Made by a program: the position numbers and the translations under genes
Notes under the pieces: model-generated
What the model was told of the DNA's origin: nothing
The model's database searches: none
What the model saw: only the letters and a program-made list of their open reading frames with translations
In this document: in pieces, positions 25,742-34,116 of the stretch
Layout of the letters: each line of letters starts with the position of its first letter
Position numbering within the stretch: the stretch's first letter is position 1
Origin: Rhodoferax sp.
Lineage (GTDB): Bacteria > Pseudomonadota > Gammaproteobacteria > Burkholderiales > Burkholderiaceae_C
Assembly (NCBI GenBank): GCA_016790475.1
Contig: JAEUOX010000030.1
Coordinates: 1 to 48,437, forward strand
Direction of reading: 5' to 3'
DNA length: 48,437 nucleotides

Positions 25742-26685
25742 CGGTCCGCCCCCTGCTGCACCGCGCGGCGCAGCCCCTCCTGCACCGGCACCGGGGGTGT
25801 CCAGCCGAGCAACTGGCGCGCCCGGGCAATGTCGACCTGCAGGTTGCCGCACAGCCGTTGCGCCACTGCGGACTTGCCGACCAGGGCGGCCGCCACCTGC
25901 AACAGGACAGCCGGCACCGGCAGCAGCAAGGGCACGCGGCCGATCGCCGCGCCCAGACCGCGAATGAGCGCAGTCGTCGAGAGGTCCTGGCCGTCACTGG
26001 CCAGGAACACCTGGCCCGGCGCACGGGGGTGGTGCAGGCAGGTCAGGATCAGGTCCACCAGGTTGTCCAGCGCCACCAGGCTGCGGCGGTTGTCGATCGC
26101 GCCCAGCGGCAGCGGCCAGCCGCGCCGGACCAGCCGCACGAGCGCCGCAAAGTTGGCCTTGACGCCCGGCCCGTACACCAGCGGGGGGCGGATGATGACG
26201 AGTTCGAGGCCCGTGGCCGCAGCCAGCGCCTGCAGGGCCTGCTCCGCCTCGGCCTTCGAGATGCCATAGGCATCGGACGGTGCGGGCGGGTCCTCCTCGC
26301 GAAACGGCCGGCCGGCCGGCGTCGCTTCGCCATGGACCTTGACGCTGCTGATGAACACGAATCGCCGCACGCCGGCGGCGGCGGCGGCCCGGGCCAGGGC
26401 CAGGCTGCCGGCGACGTTCACCCGGCGGAACATGTCCAGCGCATCCGCGCCGGCGGCATCCATCACATGCACATGGGCCGCCGCGTGCACGACCGCCGCG
26501 ACGCCCTCCAGCGGGCCCGTCCAGTCCGTCTGCGGGCCGAGGTCGGCCACCCGAACACGCTGCACACCCGGCGGCAACGGCCCCGAGTCGCGGCGCGAAC
26601 ACGCGCGCACCCTGTGCCCCTCGCGCGCCAGGCGGGCCACCAGTGCCGACCCGACGAAGCCGCTGGCCCCGGTGACCAGGATCAT
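25738..26685 (-). CDS. NAD-dependent epimerase/dehydratase, WbpV-like 4-reductase
   Basis: A 315-residue extended-SDR enzyme with TGASGFVG at the N-terminus, the active-site Ser in FISSVKVHGE, and Tyr140-GISK144 as YxxxK. The motif RPPLVYGPGVKANF and the NNRRSLVALDNLVDLI segment are typical of the group around WbpV and UDP-glucose 4-epimerases in O-antigen loci. With WbpM supplying the UDP-4-keto-6-deoxy sugar and the adjacent sugar transferase, reduction at C4 to UDP-D-QuiNAc or UDP-D-FucNAc is the best guess. Both ends overlap neighbours as ATGA, so the gene is fully coupled in the operon. A 4-epimerase activity remains possible. Confidence 0.85.
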   Translation of the reverse strand: MILVTGASGFVGSALVARLAREGHRVRACSRRDSGPLPPGVQRVRVADLGPQTDWTGPLEGVAAVVHAAAHVHVMDAAGADALDMFRRVNVAGSLALARAAAAAGVRRFVFISSVKVHGEATPAGRPFREEDPPAPSDAYGISKAEAEQALQALAAATGLELVIIRPPLVYGPGVKANFAALVRLVRRGWPLPLGAIDNRRSLVALDNLVDLILTCLHHPRAPGQVFLASDGQDLSTTALIRGLGAAIGRVPLLLPVPAVLLQVAAALVGKSAVAQRLCGNLQVDIARARQLLGWTPPVPVQEGLRRAVQQGADR

Positions 26686-27938
26686 GGGGCACCCCGCGCC
26701 AACAGCGACTCGCCCCGGGCTCCGCCGGCGAGCGCCAGCAGCTGCGCCTCCAGTTGCCCGATCAGCAGGCCTCGGTCGAACTCGCGCGCACTCGCGCGCC
26801 GCCCGTTGTCGCCCATCGCCTGGCGCTGCGCCGGCGTCATCGCGGCCAGGGTCCGAACGGCGTCGGCCAGCGCCTGCGCATCGCCGGCCGGACAGGCCAG
26901 GCCGCAGCCGGCAGCGCGCACGACATCCGCCCCCTCCCCGTCCAGCATCGCCAGCACCGGGACACCGGCCGCCAGGTAGGACTGCAGCTTGCCCGGGATC
27001 GTCATCGCGAAGATCGGCTCCTTCTTCAGGCTGACCAGCAGCGCCCCGGCATGGCGGAAGAACGAGGGCATGCGCTCCACCGGATGCCGGCCCAGCAGCA
27101 GCACCTGCCGCTGCAGCCCGCGTCGCACCACCTGGTCCGCGACCCAGCCGGACAGGCGGCCGTCCCCGACGATCAGCCAGCGGATGCCGGGCTCGGCGCG
27201 CAGCCGCTCGGCCGCGTCCAGGATGGCCGGGAAGTCCTGCGCATCGCCGACGTTCCCGGCGAACATCACATCGAAGCTGCCCGGCTGCAGCGGGACCTCC
27301 GGCGCGCGCTCCACGCCGGCATCGGCAAACAGCGCCTCGGCCCAGTTGGGAAAGTAGTCCACCGGGGTTGCCATATCGGCATAGCGGCGGATCTGCGGAA
27401 TGAAGCTGCGCGACTGCGCCAGAATCAGATCGCAGCGCCGGTAGATGAAGCGCACCAGCTGCCCCACCAGCCCGAGGATCCAGCGCGCGCGCACCACACC
27501 GATCGCCTGCAGGGTCTCCGGCCACAGATCGAGCACCCAGAACGCCAGCGGCGCGCGCTTGACCGCACGCAGCACCGCGGCCGGCAGGCCCACTGTGATC
27601 GGCGACGGCTCATACGCCAGCAGCGCATCGAAGTGCTCCCCGCGCAGCCGCCAGGGCCCGAGCAAGGAGGCGCTCAGCGCAAAGCTCAGGTAGTTCAGCA
27701 CCAGCCGCAGGCTGCCGCGTCCGCGCGCCAGCATCGGCACCCGGACAATGCGCGCGCCGGCATGGTGGGCGAACTGCGCCGGCTGTGCCTGGTACGGCGG
27801 GTACACCGCGCCCTCCGGGTAGTTCGGTACGCCCGTCAGCACCGTGACCGAGTGGCCACGCGCCACCAGCTCCGCCGCCAGATCGTTGATCCGGAAGTTC
27901 TCCGGCCAGAAGTACTGGGAGACGACAAGCAGCCGCAT
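26682..27938 (-). CDS. wbuB: WbuB-type glycosyltransferase (GT4), probable L-FucNAc transferase
   Basis: A 418-residue GT-B glycosyltransferase. The N-terminal domain begins MRLLVVSQYFWPENFRINDL and contains VLTGVPNYPEGAVYPPY, both hallmarks of the WbuB/WbjE/FnlD group. The C-terminal domain has FAGNVGDAQDFPAIL for nucleotide-sugar contact, VGDGRLSGWV and GRHPVERMPSFFRHAGALLVSLKKEP. In Escherichia and Pseudomonas loci this enzyme is encoded next to fnlABC and adds L-FucNAc to the lipid-linked acceptor. The same arrangement here (fnlA, fnlB, fnlC, then this gene, 11 bases on) supports that activity. It acts on the cytoplasmic membrane face, probably as the second step after the initiating transferase. 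Confidence 0.9.
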   Translation of the reverse strand: MRLLVVSQYFWPENFRINDLAAELVARGHSVTVLTGVPNYPEGAVYPPYQAQPAQFAHHAGARIVRVPMLARGRGSLRLVLNYLSFALSASLLGPWRLRGEHFDALLAYEPSPITVGLPAAVLRAVKRAPLAFWVLDLWPETLQAIGVVRARWILGLVGQLVRFIYRRCDLILAQSRSFIPQIRRYADMATPVDYFPNWAEALFADAGVERAPEVPLQPGSFDVMFAGNVGDAQDFPAILDAAERLRAEPGIRWLIVGDGRLSGWVADQVVRRGLQRQVLLLGRHPVERMPSFFRHAGALLVSLKKEPIFAMTIPGKLQSYLAAGVPVLAMLDGEGADVVRAAGCGLACPAGDAQALADAVRTLAAMTPAQRQAMGDNGRRASAREFDRGLLIGQLEAQLLALAGGARGESLLARGAP

Positions 27939-27949
27939 CCGCTTGCCGT

Positions 27950-29098
27950 TCAGGGCTTCTTCCAGACGACGCGGTTCACGTAGTCGGTGTAGCTGTGCAG
28001 GATGCGCAGCACCTTGCCGGACACATTCGGCATGCCGTAGTCGCCGACGGGCCGCACGCCGTGGGGGCCGGCCCGGCTGTCCCCGCGCGGCTGCCCGGCC
28101 AGGATCGCCAGACCCTGGCGCACGCGCGCCAGCTCCAGGCCGACCATCATCACCGCCGCCTCCTCCATGCCTTCCGGGCGCTCATGCGCCTCGCGCAGGT
28201 TGAGGGCGGGGAAGTTCAGGATCGACGCCTCCTCGTTGATGGTGCCGCTGTCGGACAGCACGGCGCGCGCCGACAGCTGCAGCCGGACGTAGTCGTGGAA
28301 GCCCAGCGGCGGCTGCAGGCGCACGTTCGGGTGGAAATGCGTGCCGGTGGCATCGATGCGGTTCTGCGTGCGCGGATGGGTGGACACCACGACCGGCAGC
28401 CCGTGCTCCTCGGCCACGGCATTGAGCACGGCCACCAGCTTGGCGAAGGACTGCGCCGACTCGATGTTCTCCTCGCGGTGGGCGCTGACCACGAAATACG
28501 CGTCCGGCGCCAGGCCGAGGCGCTCCAGCGCCCGCGACGCATCGATCTGCGGCCGGTAGTGCGTGAGGACCTCGAACATCGGGCTGCCGGTCTTGATCAC
28601 CAGATCCGGAGGCAAACCCTCGCGCAGCAGGTACTCGCGCGCGATGTCGCTGTAGGTCAGGTTGACGTCGGCGGTGTGGTCGACGATGCGCCGGTTGATC
28701 TCCTCGGGCACCCGCTGGTCGAAGCAGCGGTTGCCAGCCTCCATGTGGAACACCGGGATCTTGCGCCGCTTGGCCGGGATCACGGACAGGCAGCTGTTGG
28801 TGTCTCCGAGCACCAGCATCGCCTCCGGCTGCTCGCGCTCCAGCACCGCATCCACCGCGATGATCAGCTTGCCGATCGTCTGCGCCGCGCCGGAGGATCC
28901 GGCCGCGCTGTCGAGGAAGTGGTCGGGCTTGCGCACGCCCAGGTCGTCGAAGAAGACCTGGTTCAGGCCATAGTCGTAGTTCTGGCCGGTGTGCACCAGC
29001 ACATGCTCGCAGTGCTGGTCCAGGCAGGCCAGCACCCGCGACAGGCGGATGATCTCCGGCCGGGTGCCAACGACGGTGAGTACCTTGAGGCGCTTCAT
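27950..29098 (-). CDS. fnlC: UDP-L-FucNAc-forming 2-epimerase (FnlC/WbjD)
   Basis: A 382-residue member of the UDP-GlcNAc 2-epimerase superfamily. Motifs include VVGTRPEIIRLSRVL at the N-terminus, HTGQNYDYGLNQVFFDDLGV, LGDTNSCLSV, HMEAGNRCFDQRVPEEINRRIVDH, and SDSGTINEEASILNFPALNLREAHERPEG. The GNRCFDQRVPEE wording, in place of the typical GLRT of WecB, is characteristic of FnlC/WbjD, which converts UDP-N-acetyl-L-pneumosamine to UDP-N-acetyl-L-fucosamine by inverting C2. Its start overlaps the fnlB stop (ATGA). Neighbours fnlA and fnlB complete the pathway, so the assignment is well supported. Confidence 0.94.
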   Translation of the reverse strand: MKRLKVLTVVGTRPEIIRLSRVLACLDQHCEHVLVHTGQNYDYGLNQVFFDDLGVRKPDHFLDSAAGSSGAAQTIGKLIIAVDAVLEREQPEAMLVLGDTNSCLSVIPAKRRKIPVFHMEAGNRCFDQRVPEEINRRIVDHTADVNLTYSDIAREYLLREGLPPDLVIKTGSPMFEVLTHYRPQIDASRALERLGLAPDAYFVVSAHREENIESAQSFAKLVAVLNAVAEEHGLPVVVSTHPRTQNRIDATGTHFHPNVRLQPPLGFHDYVRLQLSARAVLSDSGTINEEASILNFPALNLREAHERPEGMEEAAVMMVGLELARVRQGLAILAGQPRGDSRAGPHGVRPVGDYGMPNVSGKVLRILHSYTDYVNRVVWKKP

Positions 29099-30207
29099 GG
29101 ATGGACTTTCAGCGCGACCGTATCCGGCCGCTGGCGGTCGAAGATCTCGTTGGCCCACAGCATGACCACCAGCAGGTCGGAGCCGATGTTGCGGATGTTG
29201 TGCGTGTAGCCGGGCACCGTCTCAACGACGCGGGCCTCGCTGCCCTGCGTCACGATCGTGTGGGTCTCGCCGGTCAGCACCTGGCGAAACTCGAATTGCG
29301 CGCGGCCGGCGATGACCAGGAACTTCTCGGTCTTGGTGTGGTGGTAGTGCTCTCCGCGGGTCACGCCCGGGTGCGCCGTGAAATACGAGAACTGGCCGCA
29401 ATCGGGCGTCTTGAGCATCTCGACGAAGGTGCCGCGCGCGTCCGCGTGCATCGGCAGCGGGTAGTCGAACGCGCTCATCGGAAGGTAGCTGACATAGGTG
29501 CTGTACAGGGCCCGCACCAGTCCGCTGCCGACCCGGGGCGTGACCAGGGTCTGCCGGCTGGCCGCGAACTCCTGCAGCATGCCGGCCAGTTCACCCACCG
29601 TCGTCCGGTAGACCGGACCGGCCTCGGCGAACCCGCCGGGCGCCTCGGGCCGGGCCAGTACCTGCAGGAAGGCGTCGATCACATCGTCGACATGGACCAG
29701 CTGCAGCGGGGCGGCGGGGTCGTTCACGGTGATCGGCAGGCCCCGGGCGATCTGGTGGCAGAAGGTCGCGACCGCGGAGTTGTAGTGCGGCCGGCACCAT
29801 TTGCCGAACACGTTGTTCAGGCGGAACACGGTGGCCTGCGCACCGGTCTGCGCTGCATAGGCCTGCACGGCCTCCTCGGCCAGCCGCTTGCTGCGCCCGT
29901 ACGGGTTGTCCAGCACGGCCTGTGCCGAGGACGCCAGCAGCAGCGGCACCCGGCGCCCGGTGGCGGCCAACAGGTCGCAGACGGTCTGCGTCAGCTGCGT
30001 GTTGCCCGCCACGAATTCGGCCGGGTCCTTCGGGCGGTTGACACCGGCGAGATGGAACACGAAATCGGCGCCCTCCAGGGCTGCGCGCAACGACTGCGGC
30101 GGGGTGTCGCGGGTCACGGCCAGGACCTGCCCGTGGCCGGCCTCGGCCAGGCGCAGGCGCAGGTTCCGGCCCATGAAGCCGTCGGCACCGGTGATCACGA
30201 TCTGCAT
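29095..30207 (-). CDS. fnlB: FnlB/WbjC bifunctional epimerase-reductase with C-terminal cupin domain
   Basis: A 370-residue two-domain enzyme. The extended-SDR domain has TGADGFMGRN at the N-terminus, Ser in LASSAQAV, and Tyr103-GRSK107 as YxxxK. From about residue 245 a cupin domain follows (ADARGTFVEMLKTPDCGQ, GVTRGEHYHHTKTEKFLVI, GYTHNIRN), with its clustered His residues likely binding metal. This architecture is that of Cap5F/WbjC/FnlB, which epimerises C3 and reduces C4 of the UDP-4-keto-6-deoxy-L-hexose made by FnlA. It lies six bases downstream of fnlA and overlaps fnlC. The product feeds the 2-epimerase next in the operon. Confidence 0.94.
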   Translation of the reverse strand: MQIVITGADGFMGRNLRLRLAEAGHGQVLAVTRDTPPQSLRAALEGADFVFHLAGVNRPKDPAEFVAGNTQLTQTVCDLLAATGRRVPLLLASSAQAVLDNPYGRSKRLAEEAVQAYAAQTGAQATVFRLNNVFGKWCRPHYNSAVATFCHQIARGLPITVNDPAAPLQLVHVDDVIDAFLQVLARPEAPGGFAEAGPVYRTTVGELAGMLQEFAASRQTLVTPRVGSGLVRALYSTYVSYLPMSAFDYPLPMHADARGTFVEMLKTPDCGQFSYFTAHPGVTRGEHYHHTKTEKFLVIAGRAQFEFRQVLTGETHTIVTQGSEARVVETVPGYTHNIRNIGSDLLVVMLWANEIFDRQRPDTVALKVHP

Positions 30208-30213
30208 GGTGCG

Positions 30214-31257
30214 TCAGTCCTCCGCCGCGAGCGCCTCGCCACCGGCCACCCGCCGCACATAGTCGGTCCGGAGCAGCAACTGCTTGAGGCGGGCCACGTC
30301 GAGCTGCTCGGTGTTGTGGGAGGTGTATTCGTCGGCATGCAGCGCCTGCGTCAGCCGGTGCTGGCCCTGCTCGACGAATTTCGCGTAGTTCAGGTCCCGG
30401 CCGTCGGCCGGAATGCGGAAATAGGCGCCATGGTCCTCCACACAGGCCCGCTCTTCGCGGCTGAGCAGCGACTCGTACAGCTTCTCGCCATGCCGGGCGC
30501 CGATCTCGTGCACCGGATGACCGGGGCGCTGCAGCAGTTCCAGCATCGTCTGCACGAGCACCGCGATCGTGGCGGCGGGCGCCTTCTGCACGAAGATGTC
30601 GCCGTTGCGCCCGTTGTTGAACGCGAACAGCACCAGCTCGACCGCATCGTCCAGCGTCATCATGAAGCGGGTCATCGTCGGGTCGGTGACGGTGATCGGC
30701 CGCCCCGCGCGCACCTGCTCGACGAACAGCGGGATCACCGAGCCGCGCGACGCGATGACGTTGCCATAACGCGTGCCGCAGATCACCGTGCCGGTGTGCT
30801 CCAGGTTGCGGCTGGCGGCGACCATCACCTTCTCCATCATCGCCTTGCTGATCCCCATCGCGTTGATCGGGTAGACCGCCTTGTCGGTGCTCAGGCAGAC
30901 CACGCGTCGCACGCCGGCGGCGACCGCGGCGTGCAGCACGTTCTCGGTACCCAGCACATTGGTGCGCACCGCCTCCATCGGGTGGAATTCGCAGGAGGGG
31001 ACCTGCTTGAGCGCGGCGGCATGGAAACAGTAGTCCGCCCCGCGCATCGCGCCGGCCACGCTGTCGCGGTCACGCACGTCGCCGAGGTAGAAGCGCAGCT
31101 TGGGGTGCGCGTAGCGCTTGCGCATGTCGTCCTGCTTCTTCTCGTCGCGGCTGAAGATCCGGATCTCGCGCAGCCCGGAGTCCAGAAAGCGGCGCAGCAC
31201 CGCATGGCCGAAGGAGCCGGTGCCGCCGGTGATCAGGAGCGTCTTGTCATCAAACAT
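30214..31257 (-). CDS. fnlA: FnlA/WbjB UDP-GlcNAc 4,6-dehydratase, 5-epimerase
   Basis: A 347-residue soluble extended SDR with TGGTGSFG at residues 10-17. The catalytic region is STDKAVYPINAMGISK, with Asp124, Lys125, Met133 and Lys137, so Met replaces Tyr as in the CapE/WbjB/FnlA class. The segments EKKQDDMRKRYAHPKLRFYLGDVRD and YGNVIASRGSVIPLFVEQ also fit. It converts UDP-GlcNAc to UDP-4-keto-6-deoxy-L-hexose, the first step to UDP-L-FucNAc. It differs from the membrane WbpM in the same locus, which keeps the D configuration. A 61-base gap separates it from the glycosyltransferase upstream, the longest space in this half of the locus, so a local promoter is possible. Confidence 0.95.
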   Translation of the reverse strand: MFDDKTLLITGGTGSFGHAVLRRFLDSGLREIRIFSRDEKKQDDMRKRYAHPKLRFYLGDVRDRDSVAGAMRGADYCFHAAALKQVPSCEFHPMEAVRTNVLGTENVLHAAVAAGVRRVVCLSTDKAVYPINAMGISKAMMEKVMVAASRNLEHTGTVICGTRYGNVIASRGSVIPLFVEQVRAGRPITVTDPTMTRFMMTLDDAVELVLFAFNNGRNGDIFVQKAPAATIAVLVQTMLELLQRPGHPVHEIGARHGEKLYESLLSREERACVEDHGAYFRIPADGRDLNYAKFVEQGQHRLTQALHADEYTSHNTEQLDVARLKQLLLRTDYVRRVAGGEALAAED

Positions 31258-31318
31258 GGGGGCTGTCGCTGGAGGTGCAGGTAGGGTCGGATCGCGCCAC
31301 GGGAGGTCGCACGGGGGC

Positions 31319-32503
31319 TCATTGTGCCGCCGCGGCGCGACGCCGGCGTACCACCGAGGCAACAAATCCGAAGGTATCACGGGCGCAGCGGCTCCAGGCG
31401 TAGTCCTGCGCCGCCTGCCAGGCCGCCCGCGCGAGCCGGGCCCGCAAGGCGGCATCCCGCGCCAGCTGCAGCAGCGCATCGGCGATCTGCCGCGGCTGGT
31501 CCGGGTCGAAGTAGACGCCGGCCTCACCCAGCACCTCCGGCATCGGCCCGCGGTCGGAACAGGCGATCGGCAGCCCGGCCGCCATGGCCTCGATCAGGAT
31601 GTTGGGCAGGTTCTCGCAGCTGGAGGCAAACACGCAGGCGTCGGCCGCCTGGTAATGGCGGTGCAGTGCGTCGAAGGGCTCGGCGCCGGACCAGTGCAGG
31701 TACTCCTGCGCCGGATCGAGCACCTGGAACAGCCGGCGCAGCTGCGCGCCGCCATCGCCCCAGTCCGCGCCGATGAAGCGCACACGGACCGGCAGGCCCT
31801 GCGCCCGCAGCAGGCTGGCCGCTTGGGCCACCTCCGCCTGGTGCTTGTAGGGCATCAGGATCGACACGTACAGCAGCTGCAGCGGGGACTGCGCGGTGAA
31901 CGCCGCGAAGTCCCGCTGCGGGCGCGGCGCCTGCAGGAAGCGCGGCTCGATGCCATGCGGAATCAGTGCGCTGGCGCGCACGCCGCCGCGTACCTGCCGC
32001 TGCACGACCGCCTGGGCGTAGCGGGTCAGGAAGATCACGCCATCGGCCCGCGCGAAGGAGCGGCCCTGCGACAGGCGCAACAGCCGCATCTTGAACCGCA
32101 TCGGGCTGAAACGCCCGAAGCGCAGCGCCTCCCGGGGCTCGAACGGCAGCAGGTTCTGCGACATCGTCACCATCGGCAGGCGGGCCCGCGCCGGCAGCGT
32201 GCCGCCGGGCGAGAACAGCACGTCGCAGCCGGCCCGTGCCAGTGCGCCTGGCAACTGGAACTGCTGGCCCAGCAGCCGCCGCGGCAGTCCCGCGTCGGCC
32301 CATGCAGGCCGCCGCAGGGCCAGCCAGGGCCGCACCGGCAGGCTGGCCAGCGTGGACGCACCGGCCCAGACCGTGACCCGGTCGATGCCGGCAGCCTGCG
32401 GATCGCCCGCTGCCAGCAGCTGCGACAGATGGGTGACGCCGCCGCCCTGGCGGATGTTGGTGGCGTCGATGCCCAGGTGCAGGGGCGGCTCCGGATGCGC
32501 CAT
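31319..32503 (-). CDS. GT4 family glycosyltransferase
   Basis: A 394-residue GT-B glycosyltransferase. The N-terminal domain starts LHLGIDATNIRQGGGVTHL, the C-terminal domain includes LQLLYVSILMPYKHQAEV for the nucleotide-sugar site, and the donor-binding segment SSCENLPNILIEAMAAGLPIACSDRGPMPEVLGEAGVYFD contains the E-x7-E-type motif of GT4 retaining enzymes. It is cytoplasmic and probably membrane-associated. The ATG at 32503 was chosen because it lies one base after the methyltransferase stop codon and starts the first beta strand. It should add one residue of the O-unit; neither donor nor acceptor can be read from the sequence. Confidence 0.9.
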   Translation of the reverse strand: MAHPEPPLHLGIDATNIRQGGGVTHLSQLLAAGDPQAAGIDRVTVWAGASTLASLPVRPWLALRRPAWADAGLPRRLLGQQFQLPGALARAGCDVLFSPGGTLPARARLPMVTMSQNLLPFEPREALRFGRFSPMRFKMRLLRLSQGRSFARADGVIFLTRYAQAVVQRQVRGGVRASALIPHGIEPRFLQAPRPQRDFAAFTAQSPLQLLYVSILMPYKHQAEVAQAASLLRAQGLPVRVRFIGADWGDGGAQLRRLFQVLDPAQEYLHWSGAEPFDALHRHYQAADACVFASSCENLPNILIEAMAAGLPIACSDRGPMPEVLGEAGVYFDPDQPRQIADALLQLARDAALRARLARAAWQAAQDYAWSRCARDTFGFVASVVRRRRAAAAQ

Positions 32504-32504
32504 G

Positions 32505-33398
32505 TCAGGACGATGCCGCGCGCCCGTCATTCATGACCGGGACGCCCCCGCGCACCGGGTAGACGGTGCCGCAGGCGGTGCAGCGCAGGGCCTGGTCCTC
32601 GCGCACCAGGTCGGTGGCGTGGCAGGCGGTGCAGCGCAGCAGCGGCAGCAGATCGATGCCCGCATTGCGCCGGCGCTGCGACAGCAGGCCGCGCAGGCCG
32701 TCGCGCACCGCCTCGCGCAACCTGGCGCGCCCGCCGGGAAGGGCCGGGGGCCGGTCGGCCGGCGGTGCCGCCCAGGCCGCGTCGACCTCGGGGTTGACGA
32801 GTTCGTAGTCGATGCGACCGTGCCAGTAGTAGCGCACATGGAAGGCAAACGGATGGCGCGGCACCAGGTGACGGGTCATCAAGGGCTTGACGCGGTCCTC
32901 GTACAGCTCGACCACCTCGGGGGCCGCGCGCCAGGCGCCCTTCTTGCGGATACGCAGCACGCCGTTGCGACAGGTGATCTCCAGCCGGTGGTCCCGGTAG
33001 GGATTGACGCGCTCCAGGAAGGCATCGGGCACCTCGATGTAGCCGGCCCGTGCCACGCGCTGCAGCTCGGCGATGAAACGCACCGGATCGCTCGAATGCT
33101 CCAGCACATGCGCCGCAATCACGAAGTCGAAGGCCTGGTCGCGAAAGGGCAGGTTCTCGACGAAGCCCAGCACCGTCGGACGGTCGGTGGCCAGCGGAAC
33201 CCAATGGCGCTCCCGCGTGCTCTCGTAGGCGTCGAGCAGCACATTGGCGCGCGGGTACGGGTTGCCGCCCGACCCGACCTCCAGCACGAGGGCTTGCGGG
33301 TCCACCGGCGTGTGGAAGCGCCGCAGCGCCCAGGCCAGGGGCTCCAGCCCCAGGCGCCGGAACGCGGCCATCGACGGTGATTCGGTTGCAAATCGCAT
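32505..33398 (-). CDS. SAM methyltransferase with C-terminal Trm112-like zinc domain
   Basis: A 297-residue protein with an N-terminal class I methyltransferase fold: the SAM loop LVLEVGSGGNPYPRANVLLD, then ENLPFRDQAFDFVIAAHVLEHSSDPVRF. A family-specific middle section follows. The last 45 or so residues form a small zinc-ribbon-like domain with two CxxC pairs (LRCTACHATDLV and LRCTACGTVYPVRGGVPVM), resembling the Trm112 fold. Similar fused proteins occur in surface-polysaccharide loci and may methylate sugars. It begins ten bases after the upstream methyltransferase stop and its own stop is one base from the next gene. The substrate is unknown. Confidence 0.85.
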   Translation of the reverse strand: MRFATESPSMAAFRRLGLEPLAWALRRFHTPVDPQALVLEVGSGGNPYPRANVLLDAYESTRERHWVPLATDRPTVLGFVENLPFRDQAFDFVIAAHVLEHSSDPVRFIAELQRVARAGYIEVPDAFLERVNPYRDHRLEITCRNGVLRIRKKGAWRAAPEVVELYEDRVKPLMTRHLVPRHPFAFHVRYYWHGRIDYELVNPEVDAAWAAPPADRPPALPGGRARLREAVRDGLRGLLSQRRRNAGIDLLPLLRCTACHATDLVREDQALRCTACGTVYPVRGGVPVMNDGRAASS

Positions 33399-33408
33399 GG
33401 GGACTCCG

Positions 33409-34116
33409 TCAGCGCCGGGCCTCGACGAACAGGGTTTCCTCCGGCCGGTTGTCCAGCAGGTGCAGGTCCGGCACCGCGCCTTCGCGGTAGTGGCACTGGC
33501 GGATCTCACGGAATCCCGCCTCGCGCAGCAGGCCGCCGAGCAGTTCGAAGTCGTACATGTACTTGTGCCGGGCCAGGAAGCTGGAGAGATCGTTGACGAA
33601 GAAGTAGTCGTCCAGCATGCGGGTCTTCTCGCCCTTGCCGTACAACGCCACCGCAAACGCCAGGTCCGGCACCGCGATGCGAACCAGCCCGCCGTCCTTC
33701 AGCGAGGCGTGCATGTCGCGCAGCAGCCGTGCCGCGTCGGCCTGGAAAAGGTGCTCGAAGAAGTGGGAGGAGAAGTAGCAGTCCACCGAGCGGGCCGGGA
33801 ACGGCAGGCTGCGCGCCAGGTCATGGAAGACAAAATGGTGCGCGCGCAGCAACCGGCAGTAGTCGTCGCGCGAGTAATAGCGGCTCGCGCCGGACAGGCG
33901 GTAGAGCAGGTGCAGCAGCGGCAGCGGCGCACCGCCGAACAGGGCGTTGAGGCTGGCATCGACGTTGATCCAGCCCGGCGCGACCGCCAGGCCGCAGCCG
34001 AGGTTGACGCAGACCTGGCCGCGGGCGGTTGCCGGCAGCCGGGAAAGCCGGCGGCCCTGACGGACCCAGCCCAGCAGGCCGACCGCTCGGTCAATGACAA
34101 AACGTGTGAGACTCAT
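33409..34116 (-). CDS. Class I SAM-dependent methyltransferase
   Basis: A 235-residue protein with a short basic N-terminal helix, then VCVNLGCGLAVAPGWINVDAS as the SAM-binding motif I. DLARSLPFPARSVDCYFSSHFFEHLFQADAARLLRDM provides the acidic and post-II segments. This LGCG-WINVD type of methyltransferase is common in polysaccharide loci and often lies next to glycosyltransferases. Its start overlaps the stop of the CgeB-like glycosyltransferase (ATGA). Methylation of a sugar hydroxyl in the O-unit is likely from context, but position and sugar are not predictable. Confidence 0.87.
   Translation of the reverse strand: MSLTRFVIDRAVGLLGWVRQGRRLSRLPATARGQVCVNLGCGLAVAPGWINVDASLNALFGGAPLPLLHLLYRLSGASRYYSRDDYCRLLRAHHFVFHDLARSLPFPARSVDCYFSSHFFEHLFQADAARLLRDMHASLKDGGLVRIAVPDLAFAVALYGKGEKTRMLDDYFFVNDLSSFLARHKYMYDFELLGGLLREAGFREIRQCHYREGAVPDLHLLDNRPEETLFVEARR

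Noticed and set aside
24735..31257. The polysaccharide locus as a recently acquired island
   Set aside because: Apart from the H-NS gene and its flanks, GC content and codon use look like the rest of the window. There are no mobile-element remnants, tRNA or direct repeats at the borders.
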